Positions 28,000 to 37,600 of a stretch of 64,000 nucleotides of DNA are shown in pieces. The translations under genes were made by a program, and so were the position numbers. The notes below the pieces were generated by a model, which did no database searches, was not told the origin of the DNA, and saw only the letters and a list, made by a program, of their open reading frames with translations. The DNA is from Bacteroidota bacterium (GTDB lineage Bacteria > Bacteroidota > Bacteroidia > B-17B0 > Aurantibacillaceae), in the NCBI GenBank assembly GCA_030692515.1, contig JAUXZS010000020.1, positions 124,001-188,000 on the forward strand, given 5' to 3'. Numbering within the stretch: position 1 is the stretch's first letter; every line of letters begins with the position of its first letter.

Positions 28000-29337
28000 A
28001 TGCCAAACCTCCCTCAACAACTTTTAAACAGCCTGTCGGAATTAAAGCATTTTAACGAAACGCTGTTTGTAGAAGCGCATGAGGAGGATAAAAAAATTAC
28101 TTCAATCAGACTTAATCCATTCAAAAAAGAGGAACTTGATTTTGAATTAAACGACTCTGTTTTATGGAGCGACAGCGGATATTATTTAGACAACAGACCA
28201 TCCTTTACACTTGACCCCTTATTTCAGGCCGGTTGTTATTATGTTCAAGAAGCAGGAAGCATGTTTTTAGAATTTGTATTAAAACAAACATTAGATTTTA
28301 CTGCTCAATTAAAAATATTAGATGCGTGTGCCTCGCCTGGAGGAAAAAGCACTTTAATTAACTCTTTATTAAATAGCGAAAGTTTATTGGTTGCAAACGA
28401 ATTTATTAAATCTAGAGCCGGTGTTTTATGTCAAAACCTTGCTAAATGGGGAACTTGTAATACAGTTGTGACTAATAACGAAACCAATAAATTTTCTGAT
28501 TTAACTTCTTTTTTTGACGCAATAGTTATTGATGCTCCTTGCAGTGGTAGTGGTTTGTTCAGAAAACAAGTAGATGCAATTGAGCAATGGAGTGAAGATA
28601 ATGTAAACGCTTGTTATGAACGTCAAAAAAAAATACTAGAAGATCTTATTCCTTCTTTAAAAGAAAATGGCACTTTAATTTATAGTACTTGTTCTTACTC
28701 GGTAAAAGAAAACGAAGATATTGTTGAATGGATGGTAAATAACTTTGATTTGGAATATGTTCCAATGCCCATTAAAAAGGAATGGGGCATTATTGATACT
28801 CATTTAGGGTATAGGTTTTACCCATATTTAACCAAAAGCGAAGGCTTTTTTTGCGCAGTTTTAAAAAAAGTAAAAGCTTCGCCAAATCCATTTCCTCAAA
28901 AAAAGAAAGCTAAAACTGAGGTTTCACCTCTCGAATCATCAATACTAATTCCCTTTTTGACTTTATCGGATAATTTAATTATTAAAAAAAATAATCTGTT
29001 TCATGTATTGAATTCGGAAGCATATAATTTTTTAACATCATTCGAAAAACAGTTTTATTTCAAGAAGGCCGGGGCTGTAATTGGCGAAATAAAAGGAAAA
29101 GACATGGTGCCTAACCACGAACTTTCTTTATTTAGTGGGATTAATGAAGATTTACCCAAATTAAATTTAAGAAAAGAAGAAGCGGTAAAATTTTTGAAAA
29201 AAGAAAATTTCGAATACCAATCAACATTAAAAGGCTTAGTGCTTGTTACTTACAAAAATAAAGGTCTTGGATGGGCTAAAGTATTGCCTAATCGAGTAAA
29301 CAATTATTTCCCTAACGAATTGCGGATTTTAAAATAA
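28000..29337 (+). CDS. RsmB/RsmF-type RNA (cytosine-5) methyltransferase
   Basis: The 445-residue enzyme belongs to the NOL1/NOP2/Sun family. The SAM-binding motif DACASPGGKS lies at 108-117. The two catalytic cysteines are in DAPCSGSG (C181) and YSTCSYS (C231), the pair used for covalent catalysis at C5 of cytosine. The C-terminal part (about 300-445) contains a PUA/FAU-like RNA-binding region of the kind seen in RsmF, so 16S rRNA C1407 is the probable target. No NusB-like N-terminal domain is present, which argues against RsmB. Confidence 0.9.
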   Translation: MPNLPQQLLNSLSELKHFNETLFVEAHEEDKKITSIRLNPFKKEELDFELNDSVLWSDSGYYLDNRPSFTLDPLFQAGCYYVQEAGSMFLEFVLKQTLDFTAQLKILDACASPGGKSTLINSLLNSESLLVANEFIKSRAGVLCQNLAKWGTCNTVVTNNETNKFSDLTSFFDAIVIDAPCSGSGLFRKQVDAIEQWSEDNVNACYERQKKILEDLIPSLKENGTLIYSTCSYSVKENEDIVEWMVNNFDLEYVPMPIKKEWGIIDTHLGYRFYPYLTKSEGFFCAVLKKVKASPNPFPQKKKAKTEVSPLESSILIPFLTLSDNLIIKKNNLFHVLNSEAYNFLTSFEKQFYFKKAGAVIGEIKGKDMVPNHELSLFSGINEDLPKLNLRKEEAVKFLKKENFEYQSTLKGLVLVTYKNKGLGWAKVLPNRVNNYFPNELRILK

Positions 29338-29414
29338 CCCTTACTGTCCTTCAAAAACTAAGTTTACGAGGTTGAAAAAAAATCAATTATTTTTGAAAAT
29401 AATTTAATAATTAT

Positions 29415-29445
29415 TTTGTTCAGTTCAAAAGTATTATTACCTTTG
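29415..29445 (+). promoter_or_regulatory. Bacteroidota promoter of the tRNA-tuf-secE-nusG-rpl-rpo chain
   Basis: TTTG (29415-29418), exactly 19 bases, then TACCTTTG (29438-29445): a perfect fit to TTTG-N19-TAnnTTTG. Transcription should begin near 29450, ahead of the BoxA-like motif and the first tRNA. Confidence 0.8.
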
Positions 29446-29463
29446 CGCTCCCTTTTTGGGGCA

Positions 29464-29478
29464 GTTCTTTAAAAAAAA
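29464..29478 (+). promoter_or_regulatory. BoxA-like antitermination motif, copy 1
   Basis: GTTCTTTAAAAAAA resembles the BoxA core (GCTCTTTAACA in E. coli) that loads NusB/NusE on stable-RNA transcripts. It lies between the promoter and the first tRNA. An identical 14-base core recurs at 29907. Function is inferred from position and similarity. Confidence 0.45.
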
Positions 29479-29485
29479 CAAAAAA

Positions 29486-29558
29486 GCCGAAGTAGCTCAG
29501 CTGGTAGAGCCACTGATTTGTAATCAGTAGGTCGGGGGTTCGAGTCCCTTCTTCGGCT
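29486..29558 (+). tRNA. tRNA-Thr (anticodon TGT)
   Basis: 73 bases fold into a full cloverleaf: acceptor GCCGAAG/CTTCGGC, D arm GCTC/GAGC, anticodon arm ACTGA/TCAGT with loop TTTGTAA (anticodon TGT), and T loop TTCGAGT. CCA is not encoded. Confidence 0.96.
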
Positions 29559-29572
29559 CTTTTTTTGTGAAA

Positions 29573-29653
29573 GGGGATATACCAGAGTGGCCAAATGGGA
29601 CAGACTGTAAATCTGTTGTTTCGACTTCGGAGGTTCGAATCCTCCTGTCCCCA
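29573..29653 (+). tRNA. tRNA-Tyr (anticodon GTA)
   Basis: 81 bases with a long variable arm, as expected for bacterial tRNA-Tyr. The acceptor is GGGGATA/TGTCCCC, the anticodon arm ACAGA/TCTGT with loop CTGTAAA (GTA), and the T loop TTCGAAT. It lies 14 bases after tRNA-Thr. Confidence 0.96.
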
Positions 29654-29691
29654 CTGAGTAACTTTTGGTAGTTGCAAAGTAATAATACCAA

Positions 29692-29764
29692 GCGAAAGTA
29701 GCTCAATTGGTAGAGCTCCAGCCTTCCAAGCTGGAGGTTGCGGGTTCGAGACCCGTCTTTCGCT
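29692..29764 (+). tRNA. tRNA-Gly (anticodon TCC)
   Basis: 73 bases with acceptor GCGAAAG/CTTTCGC, anticodon arm CCAGC/GCTGG, loop CTTCCAA (TCC), and T arm CGGGT with TTCGAGA and ACCCG. It is third in the tRNA series. Confidence 0.96.
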
Positions 29765-29865
29765 CTTTAAAAGAAGAGGAATAGTGAAGTTGAATATATA
29801 CGCCTGAAATTAAGAAGAGGCGACAAAACAGTAAAAAACTTGGCTCACGGTTTTTTATTTTTTTG

Positions 29866-29888
29866 AAAGTCCCAAAAAGAGGGACTTT
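29866..29888 (+). other. hairpin between tRNA-Gly and tRNA-Thr
   Basis: Stem AAAGTCCC/GGGACTTT with loop AAAAAGA sits in the 198-base spacer of the tRNA series and is followed by TTGG and a second BoxA-like motif. It may be a processing site or a weak terminator that the BoxA signal would help transcription pass. Confidence 0.45.
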
Positions 29889-29905
29889 TGGCATGTGAGG
29901 CATAC

Positions 29906-29921
29906 TGTTCTTTAAAAAAAT
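29906..29921 (+). promoter_or_regulatory. BoxA-like antitermination motif, copy 2
   Basis: TGTTCTTTAAAAAAAT repeats the 14-base core found at 29464 and again comes shortly before a tRNA gene. Two copies in one leader would allow NusB/NusE to reload. Confidence 0.45.
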
Positions 29922-29962
29922 GAATTACAAATGGCTTTTAAACTTAAAAGTTAAAAAGATAA

Positions 29963-30034
29963 GCTGTTGTAGCTCAGTGGTAGAGCACCTCCTTGGTAAG
30001 GAGGAGGTCGGCAGTTCAATCCTGCTCAACAGCT
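29963..30034 (+). tRNA. tRNA-Thr (anticodon GGT)
   Basis: 72 bases with acceptor GCTGTTG/CAACAGC, anticodon arm CCTCC/GGAGG, loop TTGGTAA (GGT), and T loop TTCAATC. It lies 61 bases ahead of tuf, as thrT does ahead of tufB in E. coli. Confidence 0.96.
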
Positions 30035-30095
30035 CAAAAAGGTGAAGATTTTAAATAATAAATATATAAAAACAACAAAGTAAAAATAAACAACT

Positions 30096-31283
30096 ATGGC
30101 AAAAGAAAAATTCGACCGTTCCAAACCACACGTAAATATTGGAACAATTGGTCACGTAGATCACGGCAAAACTACATTAACAGCAGCTATTACTACAGTA
30201 TTAGCTTCTAAAGGATTATGCGAACTTCGTGATTTCGCTTCAATTGATAACGCTCCTGAAGAAAAAGAGCGTGGTATTACAATTAACACTTCTCACGTAG
30301 AGTATGCGACAGCTAATCGTCACTATGCTCACGTTGATTGTCCTGGTCACGCCGATTATGTGAAGAACATGGTTACTGGTGCTGCTCAAATGGACGGTGC
30401 AATTTTAGTTGTTGCTGCTACAGATGGTCCAATGCCTCAAACTCGTGAACATATCCTTTTAGCTCGCCAAGTTGGTGTTCCTAAATTGGTTGTTTTCATG
30501 AATAAAGTTGACATGGTTGAAGATGCTGAGTTATTAGAATTAGTTGAAATGGAAATTCGTGAACTATTAACTTTTTATAAGTTTGATGGTGATACAACTC
30601 CAATTATTCAAGGTTCTGCTTTAGGTGGTTTAAATAACGATCCAAAATGGGTTGATAAAATTATGGATTTAATGGAAGCTGTAGATACTTACATTCCAAT
30701 TCCTCCTCGCGAAAAAGATAAGCCATTTTTGATGCCGGTTGAAGACGTTTTCACAATCACTGGTCGTGGAACTGTTGCTACAGGACGTATCGAAACTGGA
30801 GTTATTAACTCAAATGATCCTGTTGAGATTATCGGAATGGGTGCTGAAAAATTAACTTCAACTGTTACAGGTGTTGAGATGTTCCGTAAAATTTTAGATT
30901 ACGGTGAGGCTGGAGATAACGTAGGTTTATTATTACGTGGTGTTGAGAAAAAAGACATCAAACGTGGAATGGTTATTATTAAGCCAGGAACTGTTAAACC
31001 ACACGCTAAATTTAAAGCTGAAGTTTACATCTTGAAAAAAGAAGAAGGTGGACGTCACACTCCATTTCAAAATAAATATCGTCCGCAATTTTATTTCCGT
31101 ACAACTGACGTAACTGGAGAAATCGAGTTAGAAGCTGGACGTGAAATGGTATTACCTGGAGATAACGTTACTATTACTGTTAATTTGATTAACCCAATTG
31201 CAATGGACAAAGGTTTACGTTTCGCTATACGTGAAGGTGGACGTACTGTTGGAGCTGGTCAAGTTACTGAAATATTAGACTAA
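30096..31283 (+). CDS. tuf: elongation factor Tu
   Basis: The 395-residue GTPase brings aminoacyl-tRNA to the ribosome. The G1 loop GHVDHGKT is at 19-26, the G3 motif DCPGH near residue 81-85, and the G4 motif NKVD near 136. Domains 2 and 3 are complete to [11 protein letters not shown]. The tRNA genes ahead and tRNA-Trp behind are on the same strand and probably on the same transcript. Codon choice is strongly biased to T- and A-ending codons, including many CGT arginines, as expected for a highly expressed gene. Confidence 0.98.
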   Translation: MAKEKFDRSKPHVNIGTIGHVDHGKTTLTAAITTVLASKGLCELRDFASIDNAPEEKERGITINTSHVEYATANRHYAHVDCPGHADYVKNMVTGAAQMDGAILVVAATDGPMPQTREHILLARQVGVPKLVVFMNKVDMVEDAELLELVEMEIRELLTFYKFDGDTTPIIQGSALGGLNNDPKWVDKIMDLMEAVDTYIPIPPREKDKPFLMPVEDVFTITGRGTVATGRIETGVINSNDPVEIIGMGAEKLTSTVTGVEMFRKILDYGEAGDNVGLLLRGVEKKDIKRGMVIIKPGTVKPHAKFKAEVYILKKEEGGRHTPFQNKYRPQFYFRTTDVTGEIELEAGREMVLPGDNVTITVNLINPIAMDKGLRFAIREGGRTVGAGQVTEILD

Positions 31284-31301
31284 GCCATAGTCAATATATA
31301 A

Positions 31302-31339
31302 GGCAAAATGGCTCCTTTAATAAGGGTAGCCATTTTGCC
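31302..31339 (+). terminator. 12-bp hairpin between tuf and tRNA-Trp
   Basis: Perfect stem GGCAAAATGGCT/AGCCATTTTGCC with a loop that can pair further (CCTT/AAGG). It is followed by ATTTATAAA rather than a pure T run, so it may be a partial terminator or an RNase site that trims tuf mRNA from the downstream genes. Confidence 0.55.
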
Positions 31340-31371
31340 ATTTATAAACGGGCTTAAAATAAATACAGCTT

Positions 31372-31442
31372 ACGGGCGTAGTGCAATGGTAGAATATCGG
31401 TCTCCAAAACCGCTGATGGGGGTTCGAATCCCTCCGCCCGTG
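31372..31442 (+). tRNA. tRNA-Trp (anticodon CCA)
   Basis: 71 bases with acceptor ACGGGCG/CGCCCGT, D arm reduced as usual, anticodon loop CTCCAAA (CCA) and T loop TTCGAAT. tRNA-Trp directly before secE is a common bacterial arrangement. Confidence 0.95.
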
Positions 31443-31474
31443 CACAACTAAGTTAGTTAATTAAAAAAAAGATT

Positions 31475-31669
31475 ATGAGCAAAATAGGAGTATATATATC
31501 AGAAACTAAAAATGAGTTAGTTAATAAAGTAAGTTGGCCAACTTGGCCTGAACTACAAAGCAGCGCTGTTGTAGTTCTAATTTCCTCTATTATTATTGCA
31601 TTAATAGTTTTTGGGATGGATTTTGTGTTTGAGTTGTTAATGAAACAAGCTTACGACATTATTAAGTAA
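31475..31669 (+). CDS. secE: preprotein translocase subunit SecE
   Basis: The 64-residue protein is of the short, single-helix type. The amphipathic stretch ending VSWPTWPELQSS is the SecE signature (the WP pair contacts SecY), followed by one transmembrane helix (VVVLISSIIIALIVFG). SecE clamps SecY in the Sec channel. It is encoded directly ahead of nusG with a 16-base gap. Confidence 0.95.
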   Translation: MSKIGVYISETKNELVNKVSWPTWPELQSSAVVVLISSIIIALIVFGMDFVFELLMKQAYDIIK

Positions 31670-31685
31670 TTTTTTAATTTTAAAA

Positions 31686-32252
31686 ATGGCCGATATAGTA
31701 AAAACCGACACCTCAACCAAAAAATGGTACGTAGTACGTGCAATTAGTGGGCAAGAGAAAAAGATAAAACAATACATTGAAGTTGAGATTACACGTTTAA
31801 AATTAAACGATTTCGTTTCTCAAGTTTTGATTCCTACAGAGAAGGTAATTCAAATTCGTAATGGTAAAAAAACTACTAAAGAGCGTTCGTTTTATCCTGG
31901 TTATGTTTTAATTGAAGCTAATCTTTCAGGAGAAATTCCTCATATCATTAAGAACATTACTGGTGTAATTGGCTTTTTAGGTGAAACTAAAGGAGGAACA
32001 CCTGTACCAATGAGGATTAGTGAGGTTAACCGTATTTTAGGGAAAGTTGATGAATTAACTGAAAGTGAAGGTACTGTTGCTTCTAATTATATGGTTGGAG
32101 AATCAGTTAAAGTAATTAACGGGCCTTTCAATGGCTTTAATGGCGTAATTGAAGAGGTTATGGAAGACAAAAAGAAAATTAAAGTTACCGTTAAGATTTT
32201 TGGCCGTAAAACACCGGTTGAATTAAATTTCGGTGAAGTAGAAAGAGAATAA
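31686..32252 (+). CDS. nusG: transcription termination/antitermination factor NusG
   Basis: The 188-residue protein has the NGN domain at the N-terminus (KWYVVRAISGQEKKIKQYIE) and a KOW domain (GESVKVINGPFNGFNGVIEEV) at about 138-165. NusG binds RNA polymerase to speed elongation and links it to Rho or ribosomal S10. There is no long insert between the domains as in some Bacteroidota paralogues of the UpxY type, so this is the housekeeping copy. Confidence 0.97.
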   Translation: MADIVKTDTSTKKWYVVRAISGQEKKIKQYIEVEITRLKLNDFVSQVLIPTEKVIQIRNGKKTTKERSFYPGYVLIEANLSGEIPHIIKNITGVIGFLGETKGGTPVPMRISEVNRILGKVDELTESEGTVASNYMVGESVKVINGPFNGFNGVIEEVMEDKKKIKVTVKIFGRKTPVELNFGEVERE

Positions 32253-32326
32253 ATTTAAATTAATAATAAACGAATTGAAGGTTAATTAGTTTGAAAGAGG
32301 TGCTTTGCTGCTTCCAACTCAAAGTA

Positions 32327-32344
32327 CCCCGATAGTTATCGGGG
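32327..32344 (+). repeat. palindrome CCCCGATAGTTATCGGGG ahead of rplK
   Basis: Near-perfect palindrome in the 137-base nusG-rplK spacer. Its 16-base core is repeated exactly at 32829-32844 in the rplK-rplA spacer. In mRNA it forms a GC-capped hairpin. It could be part of the L1-type autoregulatory leader or a dispersed REP-like element. Confidence 0.6.
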
Positions 32345-32389
32345 CTCAAACGAAAAACCAACAATAAACTAACAAATAAATAAAACAAA

Positions 32390-32827
32390 ATGGCAAAAGA
32401 GTTATCGGCAATTGTAAAGTTGCAAATTAAAGGTGGCGCTGCTAATCCTTCTCCTCCAATTGGTCCTGCTTTAGGTGCTAAAGGGGTAAACATTATGGAG
32501 TTTTGTAAGCAATTTAATGCTAGAACTCAACAACAACCAGGTAAAGTATTACCGGTTATGATTAATGTTTACACTGATAAGTCGTTCGATTTCGTAATCA
32601 AACGTCCACCAGTAGCTATTCAAATTATGGAGATTGCTAACATCAAAGCTGGTTCAGCTACAAGTAATCGTAAGAAAGTAGGCTCATTAACTTGGGCTCA
32701 AGTTCGTACAATTGCTGAAGATAAAATTGTTGATATGAATTGTTTTACAATTGAATCAGCAATGAACATGGTTGTAGGTACTGCTCGCAGTATGGGTGTT
32801 ACAGTAGCAGGCGAAAAACCTTACTAA
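32390..32827 (+). CDS. rplK: 50S ribosomal protein L11
   Basis: The 145-residue protein has the L11 N-terminal domain with the proline-rich element [20 protein letters not shown] and the C-terminal 23S-binding domain ending [15 protein letters not shown]11 shapes the GTPase-associated centre, where EF-Tu and EF-G act, and is needed for stringent-response sensing by RelA. It precedes rplA as in most bacteria. Hairpins stand on both sides of the gene. Confidence 0.98.
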   Translation: MAKELSAIVKLQIKGGAANPSPPIGPALGAKGVNIMEFCKQFNARTQQQPGKVLPVMINVYTDKSFDFVIKRPPVAIQIMEIANIKAGSATSNRKKVGSLTWAQVRTIAEDKIVDMNCFTIESAMNMVVGTARSMGVTVAGEKPY

Positions 32828-32846
32828 TCCCGATAGTTATCGGGAT
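32827..32846 (+). repeat. palindrome ATCCCGATAGTTATCGGGAT between rplK and rplA
   Basis: Second copy of the core CCCGATAGTTATCGGG, beginning at the last base of the rplK stop codon. The flanking bases differ from the copy ahead of rplK but remain complementary to each other, so pairing is preserved. Confidence 0.6.
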
Positions 32847-32880
32847 AATTAATTATTAACAAACAAAAAAGCTTAACAAA

Positions 32881-33573
32881 ATGGCAACATTGACTAAAAA
32901 AAGAAAAGCTGCTGACGCAAAATTTGACGCTAGCAAGTCTTATTCAGTGGCTGAAGCATCAAAAATCGTAAAAGAAATTACGACTACTAAATTTGATGCG
33001 TCGGTGGATCTAGCGGTCCGTTTAGGAGTTGATCCTCGTAAAGCTAATCAAATGGTTCGTGGTACTGTTACCTTACCTCACGGTACTGGTAAAACTTTGC
33101 GCGTATTAGCAATTGTAACTCCTGATAAGGAAGCAGAGGCTATCGCAGCAGGCGCGGATTTCGTAGGATTAGATGAATACATCGAGAAAATCAAAGGTGG
33201 TTGGACAGATGTAGATGTAATTATCACTATGCCTTCGGTAATGGGTAAAGTTGGTGCTTTAGGACGTGTATTAGGCCCTCGCGGTTTAATGCCTAATCCT
33301 AAAACCGGAACTGTAACTATGGACGTTGGTAAAGCGGTAACAGACTCTAAAGGTGGTAAAATCGACTTTAAAGTAGATAAAGCAGGAATTATTCATGCAG
33401 GAATTGGAAAAGCATCTTTTGATGCTGAAAAAATTGCTGAAAACGCGAATGAATTATTGCAAACTATTGTAAAGTTAAAGCCATCTTCTGCAAAAGGAAC
33501 TTATGTAAAATCAGTAACTTTAAGCAGCACAATGAGCGCTGGCATAATCATCGATACTAAAATACTCAACTAA
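32881..33573 (+). CDS. rplA: 50S ribosomal protein L1
   Basis: The 230-residue protein has the L1 signature [20 protein letters not shown] in the second half. L1 forms the mobile stalk at the E site and, in many bacteria, represses its own rplK-rplA message by binding a 23S-like hairpin. Candidates for such hairpins lie ahead of rplK and rplA. The rplJ ATG follows after 13 bases. Confidence 0.98.
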   Translation: MATLTKKRKAADAKFDASKSYSVAEASKIVKEITTTKFDASVDLAVRLGVDPRKANQMVRGTVTLPHGTGKTLRVLAIVTPDKEAEAIAAGADFVGLDEYIEKIKGGWTDVDVIITMPSVMGKVGALGRVLGPRGLMPNPKTGTVTMDVGKAVTDSKGGKIDFKVDKAGIIHAGIGKASFDAEKIAENANELLQTIVKLKPSSAKGTYVKSVTLSSTMSAGIIIDTKILN

Positions 33574-33586
33574 AAACACTGCTAAA

Positions 33587-34087
33587 ATGAATAAAACTGA
33601 AAAAACAGAAGTAATAGAGCAGTTGGTAGAAAAATTAAACTCCAACGATAAAATCTATTTAGCAGATTGTTCAACATTAACAGTTGAAAAAGTAAATGCA
33701 TTTCGTAAACAATGTTTTGAGAAACAAATCTCAGTAACGGTTGTAAAAAATACTTTACTTAAAAAAGCAATTGAAAGAGCTAACGACAGTAAATTAGCCG
33801 AGTTAATACCTGCTTTAAAAGGCGAAACAGCTTTAATCTTTACCGATGTTTCAAACGCACCGGCTAAAATTATTAAAGAATTTCGCAAAGGAAACACTAA
33901 GCCTGCTTTAAAAGCTGCTTATGTTGAGCAAATGGTATTTATTGGCGATAACCAGTTAGATGCTTTAGTTGGTCTAAAATCGAAAAACGAATTAATTGCA
34001 GACGTAATTATGTTATTACAATCTCCAATAAAACGCGTTTTAGGTGCCTTAGAAAACAAAACTAACAGTGAAGATACCGCTGCTTAA
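33587..34087 (+). CDS. rplJ: 50S ribosomal protein L10
   Basis: The 166-residue protein begins MNKTEKTEVIEQLVEKLNSNDK and has the conserved VVKNTLLKKAIERA block; the C-terminal helix carries the L7/L12 dimers. The L10 leader that usually controls rplJ has no room here, since only 13 bases separate it from rplA. Any L10 autoregulation must therefore act elsewhere. Confidence 0.97.
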   Translation: MNKTEKTEVIEQLVEKLNSNDKIYLADCSTLTVEKVNAFRKQCFEKQISVTVVKNTLLKKAIERANDSKLAELIPALKGETALIFTDVSNAPAKIIKEFRKGNTKPALKAAYVEQMVFIGDNQLDALVGLKSKNELIADVIMLLQSPIKRVLGALENKTNSEDTAA

Positions 34088-34155
34088 AATGTTGAAATAC
34101 AATCAAATAAATAATTTTAATTAAACAATTTAATAACAAATAAAAAACCATAAAA

Positions 34156-34527
34156 ATGGCAGATATAAAAACAATAGCTGAACAATTAGTAAGCTTAACA
34201 GTTAAAGAAGTACAAGAATTAGCTACAGTATTAAAAGATCAATACGGAATCGAACCAGCTGCTGCTGCAGTTATCGTTTCTGGTGGTGGTGGTGGCGCTG
34301 ATGCTGCTGCTGCAAAAACATCTTTTGACGTAATGTTATTAGAAGCAGGTGCTGCTAAATTAGGTGTTGTTAAAGTTGTAAAAGACTTAACTGGACTAGG
34401 CTTAAAAGAAGCTAAAGATTTAGTTGATGGTGCTCCAAAAGCAATTAAAGAAGGTATTGGTAAAGAAGAAGCTGAAGCAATTAAGAAAGCTTTAGAAGAA
34501 GCTGGTGCTAAAGCAGAAATTAAGTAA
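34156..34527 (+). CDS. rplL: 50S ribosomal protein L7/L12
   Basis: The 123-residue protein has an N-terminal dimerisation domain, an Ala/Gly-rich hinge (residues about 35-52, including five consecutive glycines) and the factor-binding C-terminal domain ([20 protein letters not shown]). Several copies of L7/L12 sit on L10, so it is needed in excess over the other subunits. A strong hairpin just after the stop codon can provide that excess relative to rpoB. Confidence 0.98.
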   Translation: MADIKTIAEQLVSLTVKEVQELATVLKDQYGIEPAAAAVIVSGGGGGADAAAAKTSFDVMLLEAGAAKLGVVKVVKDLTGLGLKEAKDLVDGAPKAIKEGIGKEEAEAIKKALEEAGAKAEIK

Positions 34528-34543
34528 TTCTGTATATTTACTA

Positions 34544-34586
34544 GTAAGTGGTTCTTTTTATTAAAGAACCACTTACCTGTTTTTTT
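34544..34586 (+). terminator. attenuator-type hairpin between rplL and rpoB
   Basis: A perfect 14-bp stem, GTAAGTGGTTCTTT (34544-34557) with AAAGAACCACTTAC (34563-34576), loop TTATT, is followed after CTG by seven T residues. It has every feature of an intrinsic terminator, yet rpoB and rpoC lie beyond it with no evident promoter. Partial termination here would match the attenuator known between rplL and rpoB in E. coli. Confidence 0.8.
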
Positions 34587-34648
34587 AAGTGTAAAAAAAC
34601 AGAGAACTTTGGAAAGACATAATTGTATTATTTAAACCTCACATAACC

Positions 34649-37600
34649 TTGGCTGCAAGTACAAAAATTCAAAAACGAGTTAATTTCTCGTCCAACAAAT
34701 TTCCAATCGAATACCCTGATTTTTTAGATATTCAGGTAAAATCTTTTCAAGATTTTTTTCAATTAGAAACTACACCTGAAAACCGAAAAAAAGAAGGTTT
34801 ATTTAGAGTGTTTGCCGAAAATTTTCCTATTTCTGATGCACGAAACAACTTCGTACTAGAATTTAAGGATTATTATATCGACCCACCTCGTTACGCTCTT
34901 GAAGAGTGTATTGAACGTGGACTAACCTACTCTGTTCCTTTAAAGGCAAAATTATACCTTTATTGCACAGATCCTGAACATGAAGATTTTGAACCTATTA
35001 TGCAAGATGTGTATTTGGGAACTATCCCTTACATGACTCCTAAAGGTTCGTTTATTATAAATGGCGCTGAACGTGTAATCGTTTCGCAATTACACCGTTC
35101 ACCCGGTGTTTTCTTCGGACAAAGCCGTCACGCTAACGGAACTAAATTATATAGTGCCCGTGTTATCCCTTTTAAAGGTTCTTGGATTGAATTTGCAACA
35201 GACATTAATAATGTGATGTATGCCTATATCGATCGTAAGAAAAAATTACCAGTAACTACATTATTACGTGCTATTGGTTTTGAAAGTGATAAACAAATTT
35301 TAGAAATATTTGGTCTTGCTGATGAAATTAAAGTTACTAAAGCAGGATTAAAACGTGAAGTTGGTCGTAAACTAGCCGCTCGTGTTCTTAAAACATGGAT
35401 TGAAGATTTCGTGGATGAGGATACCGGAGAAGTTGTTTCTATCGAACGTAACGAAGTTATTTTAGATCGTGAAACGGTTTTAGAAGACGAGCACATCGAC
35501 TTTATTGCGGATGCTGGTGTTAAATCTATCATCCTTCACAAGCAAGATGTAAATACCGCTGATTTTGCCATTATTTATAACACTTTACAAAAAGATTCAA
35601 CAAATTCTGAAAAAGAAGCTATTGAATTTATTTATCGTTTATTACGTAATGCCGAACCACCTGATGAGGAAACAGCTCGCGGAGTAATTGATAAATTATT
35701 CTTTTCTGATAAACGTTATGATTTAGGAGAAGTTGGTCGTTACAGAATCAATAAGAAGTTGGGATTAAATATTCCAATGGAAATTCGTGTATTGACGAAA
35801 GAAGATATGATCTTAATTATTAAATATTTGATAGAGTTAATTAACTCTAAAACAAATGTTGATGATATTGATCACTTATCTAACCGTCGTGTTCGTACTG
35901 TTGGAGAACAATTATTTTCTCAATTCGGTGTAGGTTTAGCTCGTATGGCTCGTACTATTCGTGAAAGAATGAATGTGCGTGATAATGAGGTATTTACACC
36001 AACTGACTTAATCAATGCAAAGACTCTAAGTTCAGTAATTAATTCGTTTTTCGGAACAAATCAATTATCTCAGTTCATGGATCAAACCAACCCTCTGTCC
36101 GAAATTACGCATAAGCGTCGTTTATCGGCACTAGGGCCAGGAGGTTTATCTCGTGAGCGTGCAGGTTTTGAGGTTCGTGACGTTCACTATACCCATTACG
36201 GTCGTCTTTGTACTATCGAAACGCCAGAGGGACCAAACATTGGTTTGATTTCATCTTTATGTGTTTTCGCTAAAGTTAATAAATTAGGATTTATTGAAAC
36301 TCCATTCCGTACAGTTACTAATGGTAAATTGGACTTTAATAAACCTGTAATTTATTTAACTGCAGAAGAAGAAGATCAAAAAAATATTGCTCAGGCAAAT
36401 ATGGATTTGGATGATAAAGGAAATATCCTAACCAAAAAAGTGACTGCTCGTCACGAAGGAGATTTCCCTATTCTAGATCCTGAAAAAGTTGATTTAATGG
36501 ACGTTGCTCCTAACCAAATTGCATCTATTGCAGCATCATTAATTCCATTTTTGGAGCATGATGACGCTAACCGTGCATTAATGGGTTCAAACATGCAGCG
36601 TCAAGCAGTTCCTTTATTACGCCCACAAGCGCCAATAGTTGGTACTGGTATTGAAGCGCGTGTTGCCGAAGATTCAAGAGTTTTAATAAATGCTGATGGT
36701 GATGGAATTGTTGAATATGTAGATTCTCAATCAATTACTATTAGATATAACCGCAACGAAGAAGAAAAATTAATTTCTTTTGAAGGCGATGTTAAAACTT
36801 ATAAATTAACTAAATTCCAAAAAACTAATCAAAGTACTTGTATTAACCTTAAACCTATTGTTAAAAAAGGTGATAAAGTTTCAAAAGGACAAGTATTATG
36901 CGAAGGTTACGCTACACAAGATGGCGAATTAGCATTAGGTCGTAACTTAAAAGTTGCGTTCATGCCATGGAAAGGTTATAATTTTGAGGATGCTATCGTT
37001 ATTAACGAAAAAATTGTTCGCGAAGATATTTTTACTTCTATCCATATTGACGAATACTCTTTAGAAGTTCGTGATACAAAACGTGGAATGGAAGAATTAA
37101 CTCCGGATATTCCTAACGTTAGTGAAGAAGCTACAAAAGATTTAGATGAAAAAGGTGTTATTCGTATTGGTGCAGATGTAAAAGAAGGAGATATTTTAAT
37201 TGGAAAAATTACACCAAAAGGTGAAACAGATCCATCTCCTGAAGAAAAATTATTACGTGCTATCTTTGGTGATAAAGCAGGCGATGTGAAAGATGCTTCT
37301 TTACGTGTTTCTCCTTCAATTAAAGGAGTTATCGTTGAGAAAAAATTATTCTCTCGTGCCATTAAAGATAAAAAAGCCAAAGCAGAAGAAAAACCTTTAA
37401 TTGAGAAGTTAGATTCAGATCATGAGAAGAACGTTTACAACTTAAAATTAAAATTAGTTGATAAATTATTTGTTCTTGTAAATGGTCGTACATCGCAAGG
37501 CGTTAGTAATATTTTAGGTGAAGAAGTTATCCCTCGTGGTACTAAATTCACTCAAAAATTATTAGAGCGTGTTGATTATTCTGAGGTTAACCCAGGTAAC

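Noticed and set aside
29420-29906. Overlapping minus-strand open frames across the tRNA cluster
   Set aside because: They read through the complement of three well-folded tRNAs. Their similarity to many database 'proteins' would come from wrongly annotated tRNA regions.
36976-37380. Minus-strand frame of 134 codons inside rpoB
   Set aside because: Shadow frame of a highly biased coding sequence.
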